Shown: positions 1-6,698 of the stretch, in pieces | Layout of the letters: each line of letters starts with the position of its first letter | How positions within the stretch are numbered: position 1 is the stretch's first letter | Assembly: GCA_017548245.1 (NCBI GenBank) | Contig: JAFYMU010000089.1 | Span: 1 to 8,137, forward strand | Reading direction: 5' to 3' | Source: Kiritimatiellia bacterium | Lineage (GTDB): Bacteria > Verrucomicrobiota > Kiritimatiellia > RFP12 > DVOR01 | Length of the DNA: 8,137 nucleotides | The notes under the pieces: model-generated | The model's input: only the letters and a program-made list of their open reading frames with translations | Databases searched by the model: none | What the model was told of the DNA's origin: nothing | Position numbers and translations under genes: made by a program

Positions 1-474
1 CCACAAGACCAAGCGATCGACGGATTCGATTTGGGCGACCGTCATCGACACGGCGCCACCCATCGAATGGCCCCACAACTCCACGTGCTGTGCGGTTCGG
101 CGCGCCTCAGCCACGGCGGTACGGACAACCGCCAACCACTGCACTAGCGTTTGGCCCAAATCCAATTCGGGCACAATCACACGCCAACCGCGAGCCGCAA
201 GCGCATCGGCTTGACGACTCCACGCAAGCGGCGTGTCAGCGAACCCGTGAACCAATACGACCGCTTTTGAAGCCTGATGGTCGCCCCGCTCAAAGGTTGT
301 TGACGGCGATAAGGTGCCCGCCCTGCGTGCGACTTCAACGACCGCCACATAGACCAACTGCACCGCCAGATAGACCCACCAAAGGACGCGAAGGGAGGGC
401 CACCATAAGCCGATGAGGCACAAAGTAGTTAGTGTAATAAAACTGGGAAGAAAAAAGAGTAGACGCAACATCAT
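1..474 (-). CDS. Membrane-anchored alpha/beta hydrolase, C-terminus cut by window edge
   Basis: The first 158 codons of an alpha/beta-hydrolase are visible; the rest lies beyond base 1. The N-terminus is very hydrophobic (residues 4-24 and 30-47, two likely membrane segments with Trp-rich ends). A short linker follows, then the fold's first strand with the HGF turn (VLVHGF, 74-78), a Trp/Arg strand ending VPEL (101-104), and the nucleophile elbow GHSMGG (135-140) with Ser137 as predicted nucleophile. The acid and histidine of the triad would be downstream and are not seen. The start at 474 is supported by GGTGAGG eight bases upstream; a second Met codon follows immediately. It begins 23 bases after the yggS-like gene and is probably the last visible member of the topA operon. 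The likely role is an esterase or lipase acting at the membrane; the substrate cannot be inferred. The fold call is firm, the function is open. Confidence 0.85.
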   Translation of the reverse strand, partial: MMLRLLFFLPSFITLTTLCLIGLWWPSLRVLWWVYLAVQLVYVAVVEVARRAGTLSPSTTFERGDHQASKAVVLVHGFADTPLAWSRQADALAARGWRVIVPELDLGQTLVQWLAVVRTAVAEARRTAQHVELWGHSMGGAVSMTVAQIESVDRLVLW

Positions 475-497
475 CTTACGCGCCTCACCAAGCGAAC

Positions 498-1232
498 TTA
501 AAGAATGCCCGAGGTCGTGTCCACATCAAGTGTGGGGCGCGTCATTTTGGGGCGTGCGCCGAATAAGGCTGTGCCGATACGCACATCGGTGGCCCCCTCT
601 TCCACCGCCACTTCAAAGTCACCGGTCATCCCCATTGAGAGATGCGGCAAGGCGATGCCAAACTGCGATTCAAGTTGATCTCGCAAGGCGCGCAACTTCG
701 CGAAGTGCGGACGGGCGTGTTCGGGTTCGGGATCAAAGGGCGCCATCGTCATCAACCCCGTCAAGGTCAAGGCCTGGCCCTGTTCCAAAATGTGTTCCAC
801 CAACGCCGGCACCTTCTCAGGCGTCAAGCCAAACTTCGTCAATTCGCCCGAGACATTCACCTCCAAGTAGATCTCAGGACGTGCGCCAGTCTGACGCGCC
901 GCCTGTTCAAGCGTGTCAAAGAGTTTAACGCTATCCACCGAGTGAATCGTTTCAAAGAGGCGAACCGCCTGACGCGCCTTATTCGTCTGCAAGTGGCCAA
1001 TCAACTGCCATCGCGCACACGACGGCGACAACGGAATCTTCCACGCCGCCTCCTGCACCTTGTTTTCGCCAAAAATCGTCATCCCAGCCGCCACGGCATC
1101 GCGCACCACGTCCGCGCCATGGGTCTTACTCACGGCAATCAACGTGACGTCGTCGGGATGACGGCCCGAACGTTTGGCGGCAGTCGCAATGCGCTCCAAG
1201 ATGCTTTCGTAAGGCGGAATCAGATCATTCAT
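498..1232 (-). CDS. yggS: YggS/PLPBP family pyridoxal 5'-phosphate homeostasis protein
   Basis: A 244-residue single-domain protein of normal length for the YggS/PROSC (PLPBP) family, cytosolic proteins that bind PLP on a TIM-barrel like that of alanine racemase and buffer vitamin B6 and amino/keto-acid pools; no enzymatic activity is established. Visible motifs: AVSK with the PLP Schiff-base lysine at Lys36, GENKVQEA (55-62), WQLIGHLQTNK (75-85), HSVDS (97-101), VNVSGE (125-130), GLMTMAP (159-165), SMGMTGDFEVA (199-209) and the phosphate-binding VRIGTALFGAR (217-227). The frame is open upstream to 1328, but that extension lies inside the thioesterase gene and matches nothing in the family, so the ATG at 1232 is chosen; its Shine-Dalgarno is weak. 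It starts 10 bases after the thioesterase stop, suggesting translational coupling in the topA operon. Confidence 0.95.
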   Translation of the reverse strand: MNDLIPPYESILERIATAAKRSGRHPDDVTLIAVSKTHGADVVRDAVAAGMTIFGENKVQEAAWKIPLSPSCARWQLIGHLQTNKARQAVRLFETIHSVDSVKLFDTLEQAARQTGARPEIYLEVNVSGELTKFGLTPEKVPALVEHILEQGQALTLTGLMTMAPFDPEPEHARPHFAKLRALRDQLESQFGIALPHLSMGMTGDFEVAVEEGATDVRIGTALFGARPKMTRPTLDVDTTSGIL

Positions 1233-1242
1233 GTCAAGGTTC

Positions 1243-1647
1243 TCACTTGAAGAATTGGCGCAACGCCAAGGGCGGACGGCAGGGTTGGTGCGTATCGGCC
1301 GTGATAAAGGCCAAGGTTGTCGTGCCATCCAAGATCAAATCACCCGCAAGGTTCTTCACCTCATAACGGAAGCAGATGCGCGAACGAACGGGTTCCTCCA
1401 CGTAAACATGAATCACCAGTTCATCATCGTAAAACGACGACTGGTGATAGTTGAGATTCACATTCACGATCGGCGTCATCACGCCAGCCGCTTCCATCTC
1501 GGCATACGAACCGTGCCCCGTGGCACGCAACGCCTCACCACGCGCCTCTTCAAGATAAAGCAGGTAGTTGCCATGCCAACAAACGCCCATCTTATCGGTT
1601 TCGGCATAACGCACACGAACGCGATGTTCATAATGATACGGTAACAT
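1243..1647 (-). CDS. Acyl-CoA thioesterase, YbgC/FadM-like 4HBT hotdog family
   Basis: A 134-residue single-domain hotdog-fold protein, the usual size for the YbgC/FadM/4-hydroxybenzoyl-CoA thioesterase family, which hydrolyses acyl-CoA thioesters in the cytoplasm. The diagnostic N-terminal signature is present: RVRYAETDKMGVCWHGNYL (11-29), with the predicted catalytic Asp18 and the conserved His25 and Asn27, then the long helix YLEEARGEALRATG (31-44). The rest is the expected beta-sheet, including VNVNLNYHQ (61-69) and DGTTTLAFI (107-115). Start choice is clear: AGGAGG lies five bases before the ATG. The gene sits 29 bases after topA and 10 before yggS. In proteobacteria YbgC is linked to the Tol-Pal cluster; no tol gene is visible here, so chain-length specificity and role are not inferable. 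Confidence 0.92.
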   Translation of the reverse strand: MLPYHYEHRVRVRYAETDKMGVCWHGNYLLYLEEARGEALRATGHGSYAEMEAAGVMTPIVNVNLNYHQSSFYDDELVIHVYVEEPVRSRICFRYEVKNLAGDLILDGTTTLAFITADTHQPCRPPLALRQFFK

Positions 1648-1676
1648 GGCAACCTCCTCTTGAATTCGCTCGATGA

Positions 1677-4127
1677 TTAGTTCTTCTTCGCTGCGGCCTT
1701 CTTCGGAGCCGCCTTCTTTGCAGGTGCGGCACGACGCGGTGCAGGTTCCTTAATTTCAAACTTCGCGGCAATCGTCGCATAGTTCGCAATCTGTTCGCGA
1801 TAGCCACGCACCAACTTCTTGAGCGCCTCAAACTGGCGTTCGGTCAACGAGTGCTTTTCGCTCAACTGCGACTTCAAGCTCGCAATGAAATCCTGGTCAT
1901 CATAGGTACGCTTGCCACGCTTCAAGGGCGCATTCCAGGTCTTCACCTGAGCCAATGCGGCGAGCAATTCCTGCGACGCGCCTTCATTGTTCGGACGCTG
2001 ATCTTCCGCCTCGCCCCCTGCGACCTTACGCAAGATGGCAAGCTGCTTCTCCGAGAGCGTCTTCTTCGTATCGTACTGCTGACGCAACGACTTGACGAAC
2101 TTGGCTTCCCATTCATTCAATGCACGGGCTTCCAACGCCTTAAAGAGCGCTTCAATCTCATCACCATCCGGCGAAGGCGGAAGCGTGATACCACCGGTCG
2201 GCGCCGGCAACTGATCACGATAGCTCACCACCATGCGCAACAACGTAGCCAGCTGCGGCTTGGTGACCTCACCACGTTCGTAAGCCTTGCACATTTCATC
2301 GTAGAAGGCCTCATCGCTCCAGGTCACCTTACCATTCTTACCAACAGCAGGTTCCTTCCAAGCATTCACCTTCGCCAAATGCGCCAACACATCCTTCACG
2401 CGGCTGGGTTCGGCACGCAACCATTCCACAAGCTTCTTGTAGAAGGCATCCACGATATCCACCCACTTCTTCTTACCGCCAGCGATATCGTCGAGGTCAT
2501 CTTCCATCAACCCCGTGAACTCCACGTTCACGAATTCGGCAACTTCGCTCAAGAGGTAATCCGTTGCGGTCAAACCAATCGTGGTCGGCGTCAAGACATG
2601 GCCCTTACCGCTCTTGACATACTCACGATCCTGCAACGTGCGAATCGTTGCGGCGTAAGTCGACGGACGGCCAATGCCCTTTTCTTCCAAATCCTTCACG
2701 AGCGAAGCTTCGTTGTAACGGGCCGGAGGACGCGTTTCCTTGCTTGCGCAGCACCATTCCAAACAGGTGATCGCGTCGCCCTTGTCCAGGTTCGGCAACT
2801 GACGCACATCGCCCTCTTCCAAGTCGGCACGACGATTCGGCCACACAGCCAAATAGCCCTTGAAGACCGTCTTCGAAGCCGTTGCGGAAAAACGGTAATC
2901 GTGCTTCAATTCCTCGCCCTTTTCAGGAGCAAAGTAGACCGTGGTGCGTTCAATCTGGGCAGGTGCCATCTGGCTTGCCACAAAACGGCGCCAAATCAAA
3001 TCATACAACTTTGCCAAACGCGGATCGACGCCCGCTTCCAATTCGTTGCGCTTCACATCGGTCGGACGAATCGGTTCGTGCGCTTCCTGCGCATTCTTCA
3101 CCTTCGTCTTGTAGATATTCGGCGACTGCGGCAAGTAATTGGCACCAAAGAGACGGGTAATTTCTTCCATCACCGCGGCACGCACCGTGTTGCTCACAGT
3201 CATACCATCAGTACGCATGTACGTAATCAAACCTTCTTCGTACAAACGCTGAGCCAACTGCATCGTCTGGTCCGGCGAGTAACCCAATTGGGTTGCGGCG
3301 GCCTGCTGCAAGGTGGAGGTGATGAAGGGCGGTTGCGGACGCTGACCTTCCGTCTTACGTTCCACGGCCACCACGGTAGCATTGCGACCACGCAAATCAT
3401 CCAAGTAGGCTTCCGCATCGGCCAAGTCGGCCACGCCATAGATTTCCTTGTCACCCACCGTAAACTTCGGCACCTTACCATCCACCGAGGCCAACTGAGC
3501 TTCAAAGGTCGTGCCCTTGTTCAAGATGGCGCTGACCACGTGGTACGGCGTCGGACGGAAATCCAAGATGCTCCGTTCGCGATCCACAATCAAACGCAAG
3601 GCCACCGACTGCACACGACCCGCGCTCTTCGCGCCCTGAACCGCGTTAGCAATCAACTTCGACAAACGGAAACCCGACAAGCGGTCAATGATACGACGAG
3701 CCTGCTGCGCATCCACCAAATTCAAGTCAATCGTCGAGGGACTACCCAAGGCCGACAACACCGCGCTCTTGGTAATTTCGTTGTAGCGAATGCGATAGAA
3801 CGAACGTTCGCCCGGCAAATCCTTCAACACTTCATACAAGTGCCATGCAATACTTTCACCCTCACGGTCAGGGTCGCTTGCCAAATAAATGGTCGAGACC
3901 TTCGCCGCCGCCTTACGCAAATCATCAACGATTTTCTTCTTATCCTTCGGAATCTCGTAATTAGGAGCAAATTCCTGAGCGACATTCACGCCCAACACAT
4001 ACTTCGGCAAATCACGAATATGGCCCACAGAAGCCATCACCAAGGTTTCACCAGGCACATAAGAGGCAATCTTTTTTGCCTTCGCAGGAGATTCTACAAT
4101 AATCAAAGAGGTCGCTTTTTTGGCCAT
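1677..4127 (-). CDS. topA: DNA topoisomerase I (type IA) with unusual repeat-containing C-terminus
   Basis: A type IA topoisomerase of 816 residues that relaxes negative supercoils through a transient 5'-phosphotyrosine link. The Toprim domain is N-terminal: LIIVESPAKAKKI (8-20, Glu12) and the metal-binding SDPDREGES (84-92; Asp85, Asp87, Glu89). The arch and active site follow: SAGRVQSVALRLIVDRE (168-184), PPFITSTLQQAA (267-278) and GLITYMRTDGM (299-309) with catalytic Tyr303 and Arg305. GIGRPSTYA (484-492) belongs to the core. After about residue 580 there are no CxxC zinc fingers, unlike E. coli TopA. Instead there are three related helical repeats (about 586-640, 670-703 and 727-781), then a Lys/Ala/Pro tail (790-816) that probably binds DNA. 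The ATG at 4127 is preferred to one at 4145 because AAAGGA lies nine bases before it and the family N-terminus begins there. It probably leads the operon with the three genes downstream. Confidence 0.96.
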   Translation of the reverse strand: MAKKATSLIIVESPAKAKKIASYVPGETLVMASVGHIRDLPKYVLGVNVAQEFAPNYEIPKDKKKIVDDLRKAAAKVSTIYLASDPDREGESIAWHLYEVLKDLPGERSFYRIRYNEITKSAVLSALGSPSTIDLNLVDAQQARRIIDRLSGFRLSKLIANAVQGAKSAGRVQSVALRLIVDRERSILDFRPTPYHVVSAILNKGTTFEAQLASVDGKVPKFTVGDKEIYGVADLADAEAYLDDLRGRNATVVAVERKTEGQRPQPPFITSTLQQAAATQLGYSPDQTMQLAQRLYEEGLITYMRTDGMTVSNTVRAAVMEEITRLFGANYLPQSPNIYKTKVKNAQEAHEPIRPTDVKRNELEAGVDPRLAKLYDLIWRRFVASQMAPAQIERTTVYFAPEKGEELKHDYRFSATASKTVFKGYLAVWPNRRADLEEGDVRQLPNLDKGDAITCLEWCCASKETRPPARYNEASLVKDLEEKGIGRPSTYAATIRTLQDREYVKSGKGHVLTPTTIGLTATDYLLSEVAEFVNVEFTGLMEDDLDDIAGGKKKWVDIVDAFYKKLVEWLRAEPSRVKDVLAHLAKVNAWKEPAVGKNGKVTWSDEAFYDEMCKAYERGEVTKPQLATLLRMVVSYRDQLPAPTGGITLPPSPDGDEIEALFKALEARALNEWEAKFVKSLRQQYDTKKTLSEKQLAILRKVAGGEAEDQRPNNEGASQELLAALAQVKTWNAPLKRGKRTYDDQDFIASLKSQLSEKHSLTERQFEALKKLVRGYREQIANYATIAAKFEIKEPAPRRAAPAKKAAPKKAAAKKN

Positions 4128-4136
4128 AAAGTCGGG

Positions 4137-4142
4137 TCCTTT
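4137..4142 (-). promoter_or_regulatory. Ribosome binding site deciding the topA start
   Basis: The minus strand reads AAAGGA, nine bases before the ATG at 4127. The alternative in-frame ATG at 4145 overlaps this site and has no purine-rich sequence ahead of it (GCAGATTAA), so the six extra residues it would add are probably not translated. Confidence 0.75.
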
Positions 4143-4151
4143 CATTTAATC

Positions 4152-4188
4152 TGCCAAAAGAAATAACAATTCTGCGGCACCTTTGGCA
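4152..4188. repeat. Inverted repeat in the topA leader
   Basis: TGCCAAA (4152-4158) and TTTGGCA (4182-4188) are perfect 7-base inverted arms separated by 23 bases, within the untranslated leader of topA. In RNA they could form a loose stem just upstream of the ribosome site; in DNA they could be a dyad for a regulator. Nothing in the window says which, and a chance match is possible. Confidence 0.35.
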
Positions 4189-4212
4189 AGCACTTTTTCT
4201 TCCATCTTCGCC

Positions 4213-4263
4213 TATACTATTTATAGTATAAGATTTTTACGAGGCACACTGCCCTTTTAACAA
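4213..4263 (-). promoter_or_regulatory. Probable topA promoter region with AT-rich palindrome
   Basis: topA is separated from the upstream ABC gene by 160 bases, enough for its own promoter. On the minus strand a weak pair is visible: TTGTTA (4258-4263) and, 18 bases on, TAAAAA (4234-4239), each four of six matches to sigma70 consensus. Immediately downstream is an 18-base hyphenated palindrome, TATACTATAAATAGTATA (4213-4230), with 7-base arms and a 4-base centre. It contains TATACT, an alternative -10, but no good -35 lies 16-18 bases ahead of that. The palindrome would overlap the start point of the first promoter, as an operator would, or help DNA melting, fitting supercoiling-sensitive control of topA. 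The element boundaries are inference. Confidence 0.4.
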
Positions 4264-4287
4264 AAGTGAAAATCTGCGTACACAAAA

Positions 4288-5373
4288 CTACGCATAGAGA
4301 CGTTCGCCCGAGGCGACATCAAAGAGACAAAGGCGGTCCAACATCGGCTGCACGTAATAACGTTCCCCATGGCGCGCACCCCAATCTGGCTTGGTTCGCG
4401 CCGTCATGCGCACCCCTGCCACATTGAAATGAACATAGGCCTCCGCGCCCATCTGTTCCACAATATCCACCTCGGCTAGCAAGGCATTCTCAAACGGCGC
4501 ACGATCCGCCGTCTGAATCATTTGCTCAGGGCGAATCCCCACCAGCACCGTTTGGCCAGGTGCGAGCGCGGGCAACACCGCCTGCGGCGGCATCAACGTC
4601 CCCGCCTCCGAGGTCAAACGCCCCTGCCCATCCGCCGTCATCGGCAACAAATTCATCGGCGGCGTGCCGATAAAACTTGCAGAAAAACAGTTCGCGGGTT
4701 CGTTATAAAGTCGAACAGGGTCATCCACTTGACGAATGTGGCCACTTTCCATCACCACAATGCGATCGCCTAGCGTCATCGCCTCCGTCTGGTCATGCGT
4801 CACATACAAGATTGTCGCGTCCAAGCGCAAATGCAGACGATGAATCTCTTCACGCATCTCCACACGCATCTTCGCATCCAGATTCGAGAGGGGTTCGTCA
4901 AACAAAAAGACCTTGGGCTGACGCACAATCGCGCGCCCCAATGCCACACGTTGACGTTGACCACCGCTCAACTGTTTCGGCAAACGGCTCAAATAGGGCG
5001 TCAACCCCAAGACCTCCGCCGCCTCTGCGATGCGTTCCTCAATCTCCCCCTTTGGCGTATGGCGCAGCTTGAGACCAAACGCCATATTCTCCTTTACCGT
5101 CATATGCGGATAAAGGGCATAATTTTGGAAAACCATCGCGATGTCGCGATCCTTTGGCGGCAAATCATTCACCACCTTGCCATCAATGGAAATCGTGCCA
5201 GAGGTAATCTCCTCCAGCCCCGCCACCATGCGCAACGTGGTACTTTTGCCGCATCCCGAAGGACCCACTAACACCAAGAACTCGCGGTCACGAACGGCAA
5301 GATTAAAATCTTCAACCGCCACCGCGCCGTTCGGATACACCTTACGGACGTGCGAAAGCGTTACTTCAGCCAT
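4288..5373 (-). CDS. ugpC: UgpC/MalK-type ABC transporter ATP-binding protein (sugar or glycerol-3-phosphate import)
   Basis: A 361-residue cytoplasmic ATPase of the CUT1 carbohydrate-importer type. Motifs in order: Walker A GPSGCGKST (37-45), Q-loop VFQNYALYPH (81-90, Gln83), signature LSGGQRQRVALG (135-146), Walker B VFLFDEP (155-161, Glu160), D-loop SNLDA (163-167) and switch His193 in VTHDQTEAMT. SFIGTPPMN (233-241) leads into the C-terminal TOBE-type regulatory domain, including VGIRPEQM (278-285). Length and order are normal for UgpC/MalK/MsmX proteins, and all nucleotide-binding residues are intact. No permease or solute-binding gene adjoins it; the neighbours are pyrE and topA. It is therefore probably a shared ATPase serving several sugar importers elsewhere, as known for MsmX/MsiK, though this is inference. 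The ATG at 5373 fits the family N-terminus but has no recognisable Shine-Dalgarno. The symbol denotes the family; the substrate is unknown. Confidence 0.93.
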   Translation of the reverse strand: MAEVTLSHVRKVYPNGAVAVEDFNLAVRDREFLVLVGPSGCGKSTTLRMVAGLEEITSGTISIDGKVVNDLPPKDRDIAMVFQNYALYPHMTVKENMAFGLKLRHTPKGEIEERIAEAAEVLGLTPYLSRLPKQLSGGQRQRVALGRAIVRQPKVFLFDEPLSNLDAKMRVEMREEIHRLHLRLDATILYVTHDQTEAMTLGDRIVVMESGHIRQVDDPVRLYNEPANCFSASFIGTPPMNLLPMTADGQGRLTSEAGTLMPPQAVLPALAPGQTVLVGIRPEQMIQTADRAPFENALLAEVDIVEQMGAEAYVHFNVAGVRMTARTKPDWGARHGERYYVQPMLDRLCLFDVASGERLYA

Positions 5374-5396
5374 TAGAGTGAAATGAGAATAGCGAA

Positions 5397-5424
5397 TCCG
5401 GAGACGCCATTAGACGCCTCCGGA
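5397..5424 (-). promoter_or_regulatory. Hairpin between pyrE and the ABC ATPase gene
   Basis: Perfect 7-base arms TCCGGAG (5397-5403) and CTCCGGA (5418-5424) enclose 14 bases that can add two more pairs. It lies in the 64-base gap after the pyrE stop. On the minus transcript the stem is followed by TTCGCTATTCTC, not a U-run, so it is a poor intrinsic terminator. It may instead be a partial terminator, an mRNA 3'-end stabiliser for pyrE, or a structured leader for the next gene, whose ATG lies 23 bases further on. Confidence 0.45.
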
Positions 5425-5437
5425 CGAAAAAAGAAGA

Positions 5438-6013
5438 TTACGAACCCGGATGGACGAACGGTTCATTTGCCTTACACATCGGGCAATCTGCCGGTTCCCA
5501 CACCTGCGGTTCGATGTGCAACAAGGCATACGTCGGATAGTCAAACTTTGCCTTGCCGCCCGAACGATCCACCAGCACCAACACGGCAGCCACTTCGCCA
5601 CCTGCGGCCTTCACGATGTCAATCGTTTCCTGAACGCGGCCGCCGCGCGTGATCACGTCCTCAGCCACCACATAACGTTGGCCAGGAATGATCTTGAAGC
5701 GGCGCATCTGAAGCATGCCCTCAGCATTCTTTTCTGCGAAGATGCACTGCGTACCGAGCGCCTTAGCCACTTCGTGACCCACCAAGATACCGCCCAATGC
5801 AGGCGAAATCACGCCATCCACAGGACCGATATCAGCCTCTTCCTTCATGCGACGCACCAATTCCGCGCACAACGTCTGAGCGTGATGCGGCCAACGCAAC
5901 ACCTCTGCGCACTGGAAATAACGATTCGAGTGAAGCTTGGAACGCAACTCAAAGTGCCCTTCCAAAAGCGCCTTGGTATCCTTAAAAATCTGCAAAACAT
6001 CATCGTCTGTCAT
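5438..6013 (-). CDS. pyrE: Orotate phosphoribosyltransferase
   Basis: A 191-residue OPRTase that joins orotate to PRPP to give orotidine 5'-phosphate, the fifth step of de novo UMP synthesis, in the cytoplasm. The N-terminal HFELRSKLHSNRYFQCA (20-36) is the typical substrate-side hood segment. The PRPP-binding signature VVAEDVITRGGRVQET (115-130) includes the acidic pair Glu118-Asp119 and the TRGG phosphate loop. FAEKNAEGMLQMRRF (92-106) corresponds to the mobile catalytic loop. The C-terminus carries a CPMC pair (177-180) and ends HPGS, a style I recall from other PyrE proteins of this length. The ATG at 6013 is chosen because AAAGG lies eight bases upstream; a GTG nine bases earlier falls within the ribosome site itself. 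A sigma70-like promoter lies at 6052-6080. The gene probably begins a transcript that may read into the ABC ATPase gene; no other pyrimidine gene is nearby. Confidence 0.95.
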   Translation of the reverse strand: MTDDDVLQIFKDTKALLEGHFELRSKLHSNRYFQCAEVLRWPHHAQTLCAELVRRMKEEADIGPVDGVISPALGGILVGHEVAKALGTQCIFAEKNAEGMLQMRRFKIIPGQRYVVAEDVITRGGRVQETIDIVKAAGGEVAAVLVLVDRSGGKAKFDYPTYALLHIEPQVWEPADCPMCKANEPFVHPGS

Positions 6014-6051
6014 ACTGATCACCTTTCATTACAGGCATAACAATAATAAAG

Positions 6052-6080
6052 AGTATAGCACGACCCGCTCCAACAAGCAA
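6052..6080 (-). promoter_or_regulatory. Probable pyrE promoter
   Basis: On the minus strand TTGCTT (6075-6080) and TATACT (6052-6057) are separated by exactly 17 bases. The -10 matches consensus at five of six positions and the -35 at three of six. Transcription would begin near 6045 and leave a leader of about 30 bases before the ATG at 6013. No pyrimidine attenuator or hairpin plus U-run fits in that short leader. A small dyad, TGAAT-GT-ATTCA (6103-6114), lies just upstream and could be a regulator site or chance. Confidence 0.55.
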
Positions 6081-6566
6081 TTAATATTCAATGCAAATCC
6101 GCTGAATGTATTCATCGCAGTACGGAACCCGCGCGATGAGCCAATCATTCCCATGCGATGTCTTCAAGACGCGCATCTTATCCATTAATAGAATAGGAGG
6201 ATGTTCCGCATCGCAAACGCCTTCCCAACTTTAAGCTGAAATACGGTCAATCATTATCCTACATTGAGAGTCGTTCTCGATTGAATCCAATGTGGTAAGC
6301 CAATATTGTCAAGTCTTTTGTAAAAAAAATAAATCACACATTTTTTGCACGTTTTTACTGTATTTCACCCAAAAATCACCTCATTTTGGCTTTTTTTGAA
6401 CACTTCTTAAATTTGACAGGTAGTGACGAAGTGCGCCCAAAAGCGGATTTTAGACGTTTTTACAGGTAATAGTAGAGGCGCGTTGCATCACCATCATCGC
6501 GATTTGACACAACTCTGATTTGTTCTTTGACATAGCATTCTACAAAGGTGGCAAGCCCCCTATTAG
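6081..6566. other. Intergenic region without a convincing gene
   Basis: This stretch between the pyrE promoter and the structured leader of the plus-strand gene holds no open frame with both a ribosome site and protein-like composition. Bases 6300-6420 are markedly AT-rich with runs of A and T. A 10-base direct repeat, ACGTTTTTAC, occurs at 6349-6358 and 6454-6463. TTGACA occurs three times in plus orientation (6413, 6504, 6527), but none has a good -10 about 17 bases downstream. An inverted pair, ACATTG (6261-6266) and CAATGT (6288-6293), could form a small stem. A terminator-like hairpin at 6369-6397 is listed separately. Confidence 0.6.
6369..6397 (+). terminator. Terminator-like hairpin with T-run, no known upstream gene
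   Basis: Read on the plus strand, CCAAAAAT (6369-6376) pairs with ATTTTGG (6383-6389), with one unpaired A, around the loop CACCTC. C and seven Ts follow (6390-6397). The shape is that of an intrinsic terminator, though the stem is mostly A-T and therefore weak. No plus-strand gene precedes it inside the window. A weak promoter-like pair, TTGAAT (6281-6286) and TATTGT (6304-6309) at 17-base spacing, could produce a short RNA of roughly 80 bases ending here. In such AT-rich DNA a chance structure is a real alternative. Confidence 0.35.
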
Positions 6567-6681
6567 CAAGCCTTGTACGTGGCGACTCGGCACGTACAAC
6601 AGCTTGATTGGCGCCAATGCTCCATTGGCATAGCGTTTGTCTTATGAACTGTTTTAAACAACGTGCGTTCGCTATGAACGC
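6567..6681 (+). ncRNA. Highly structured RNA leader upstream of the 454-residue gene
   Basis: Three hairpins lie in series on the plus strand just before the ribosome site. The first is the strongest: TTGTACGTG (6573-6581) pairs perfectly with CACGTACAA (6591-6599) over a 9-base loop, and CAAGC (6567-6571) with GCTTG (6602-6606) extends it past a small internal loop to 14 pairs. The second is GCCAATG-CTC-CATTGGC (6613-6629); the overlapping palindrome ATTGGCGCCAAT (6607-6618) offers a competing fold. The third is GCGTTC-GCTAT-GAACGC (6665-6681), 17 bases ahead of the Shine-Dalgarno. A repeated GCAAGCC (6551-6557, 6566-6572) could swap with the outer arm of the first stem. This density suggests a cis-regulatory leader or small RNA. 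I recognise no known riboswitch or other named RNA class. The stems are seen; the function is inference. Confidence 0.5.
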
Positions 6682-6698
6682 CCCCTCTTTACTCATTG

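Noticed and set aside
90..928. Plus-strand frames rich in Pro, Arg and Ser across the hydrolase and yggS genes
   Set aside because: Compositional shadows of the minus-strand genes; the opposite strand shows GHSMGG and YggS motifs in frame.
642..1250. A 202-codon plus-strand frame antisense to yggS
   Set aside because: Low-complexity Arg/Gln/His composition with no start signal, opposite a clear YggS protein.
1233..1328. N-terminal extension of YggS by 32 residues
   Set aside because: It overlaps the thioesterase coding sequence, and YggS homologues begin near the ATG at 1232, which places the PLP lysine at 36 as in E. coli YggS.
1851..4166. A 771-codon open frame on the plus strand, antisense to nearly all of topA
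   Set aside because: It mirrors topA codon bias (few antisense stops), reads as an Arg/His/Leu/Gln-rich sequence with no motif, and has no ribosome site; TopA on the other strand is beyond doubt.
5450..6040. A 196-codon plus-strand frame antisense to pyrE
   Set aside because: Same effect: PyrE motifs are unmistakable on the minus strand, and the antisense reading has shadow-like composition.
6504..6532. Two TTGACA boxes as a promoter for the 454-residue gene
   Set aside because: Both match the -35 consensus perfectly, but no acceptable -10 lies 16-18 bases downstream of either, so no promoter is annotated.
6541..6690. tRNA or CRISPR repeat in the hairpin-rich leader
   Set aside because: No acceptor/anticodon/T-arm arrangement or T-loop consensus, and no regularly spaced repeat units; only single hairpins and one short duplicated GCAAGCC.
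6460..6696. A 78-codon minus-strand frame opposite the structured leader
   Set aside because: No ribosome site before its ATG, no recognisable motif, and its bases are better explained by the plus-strand hairpins.
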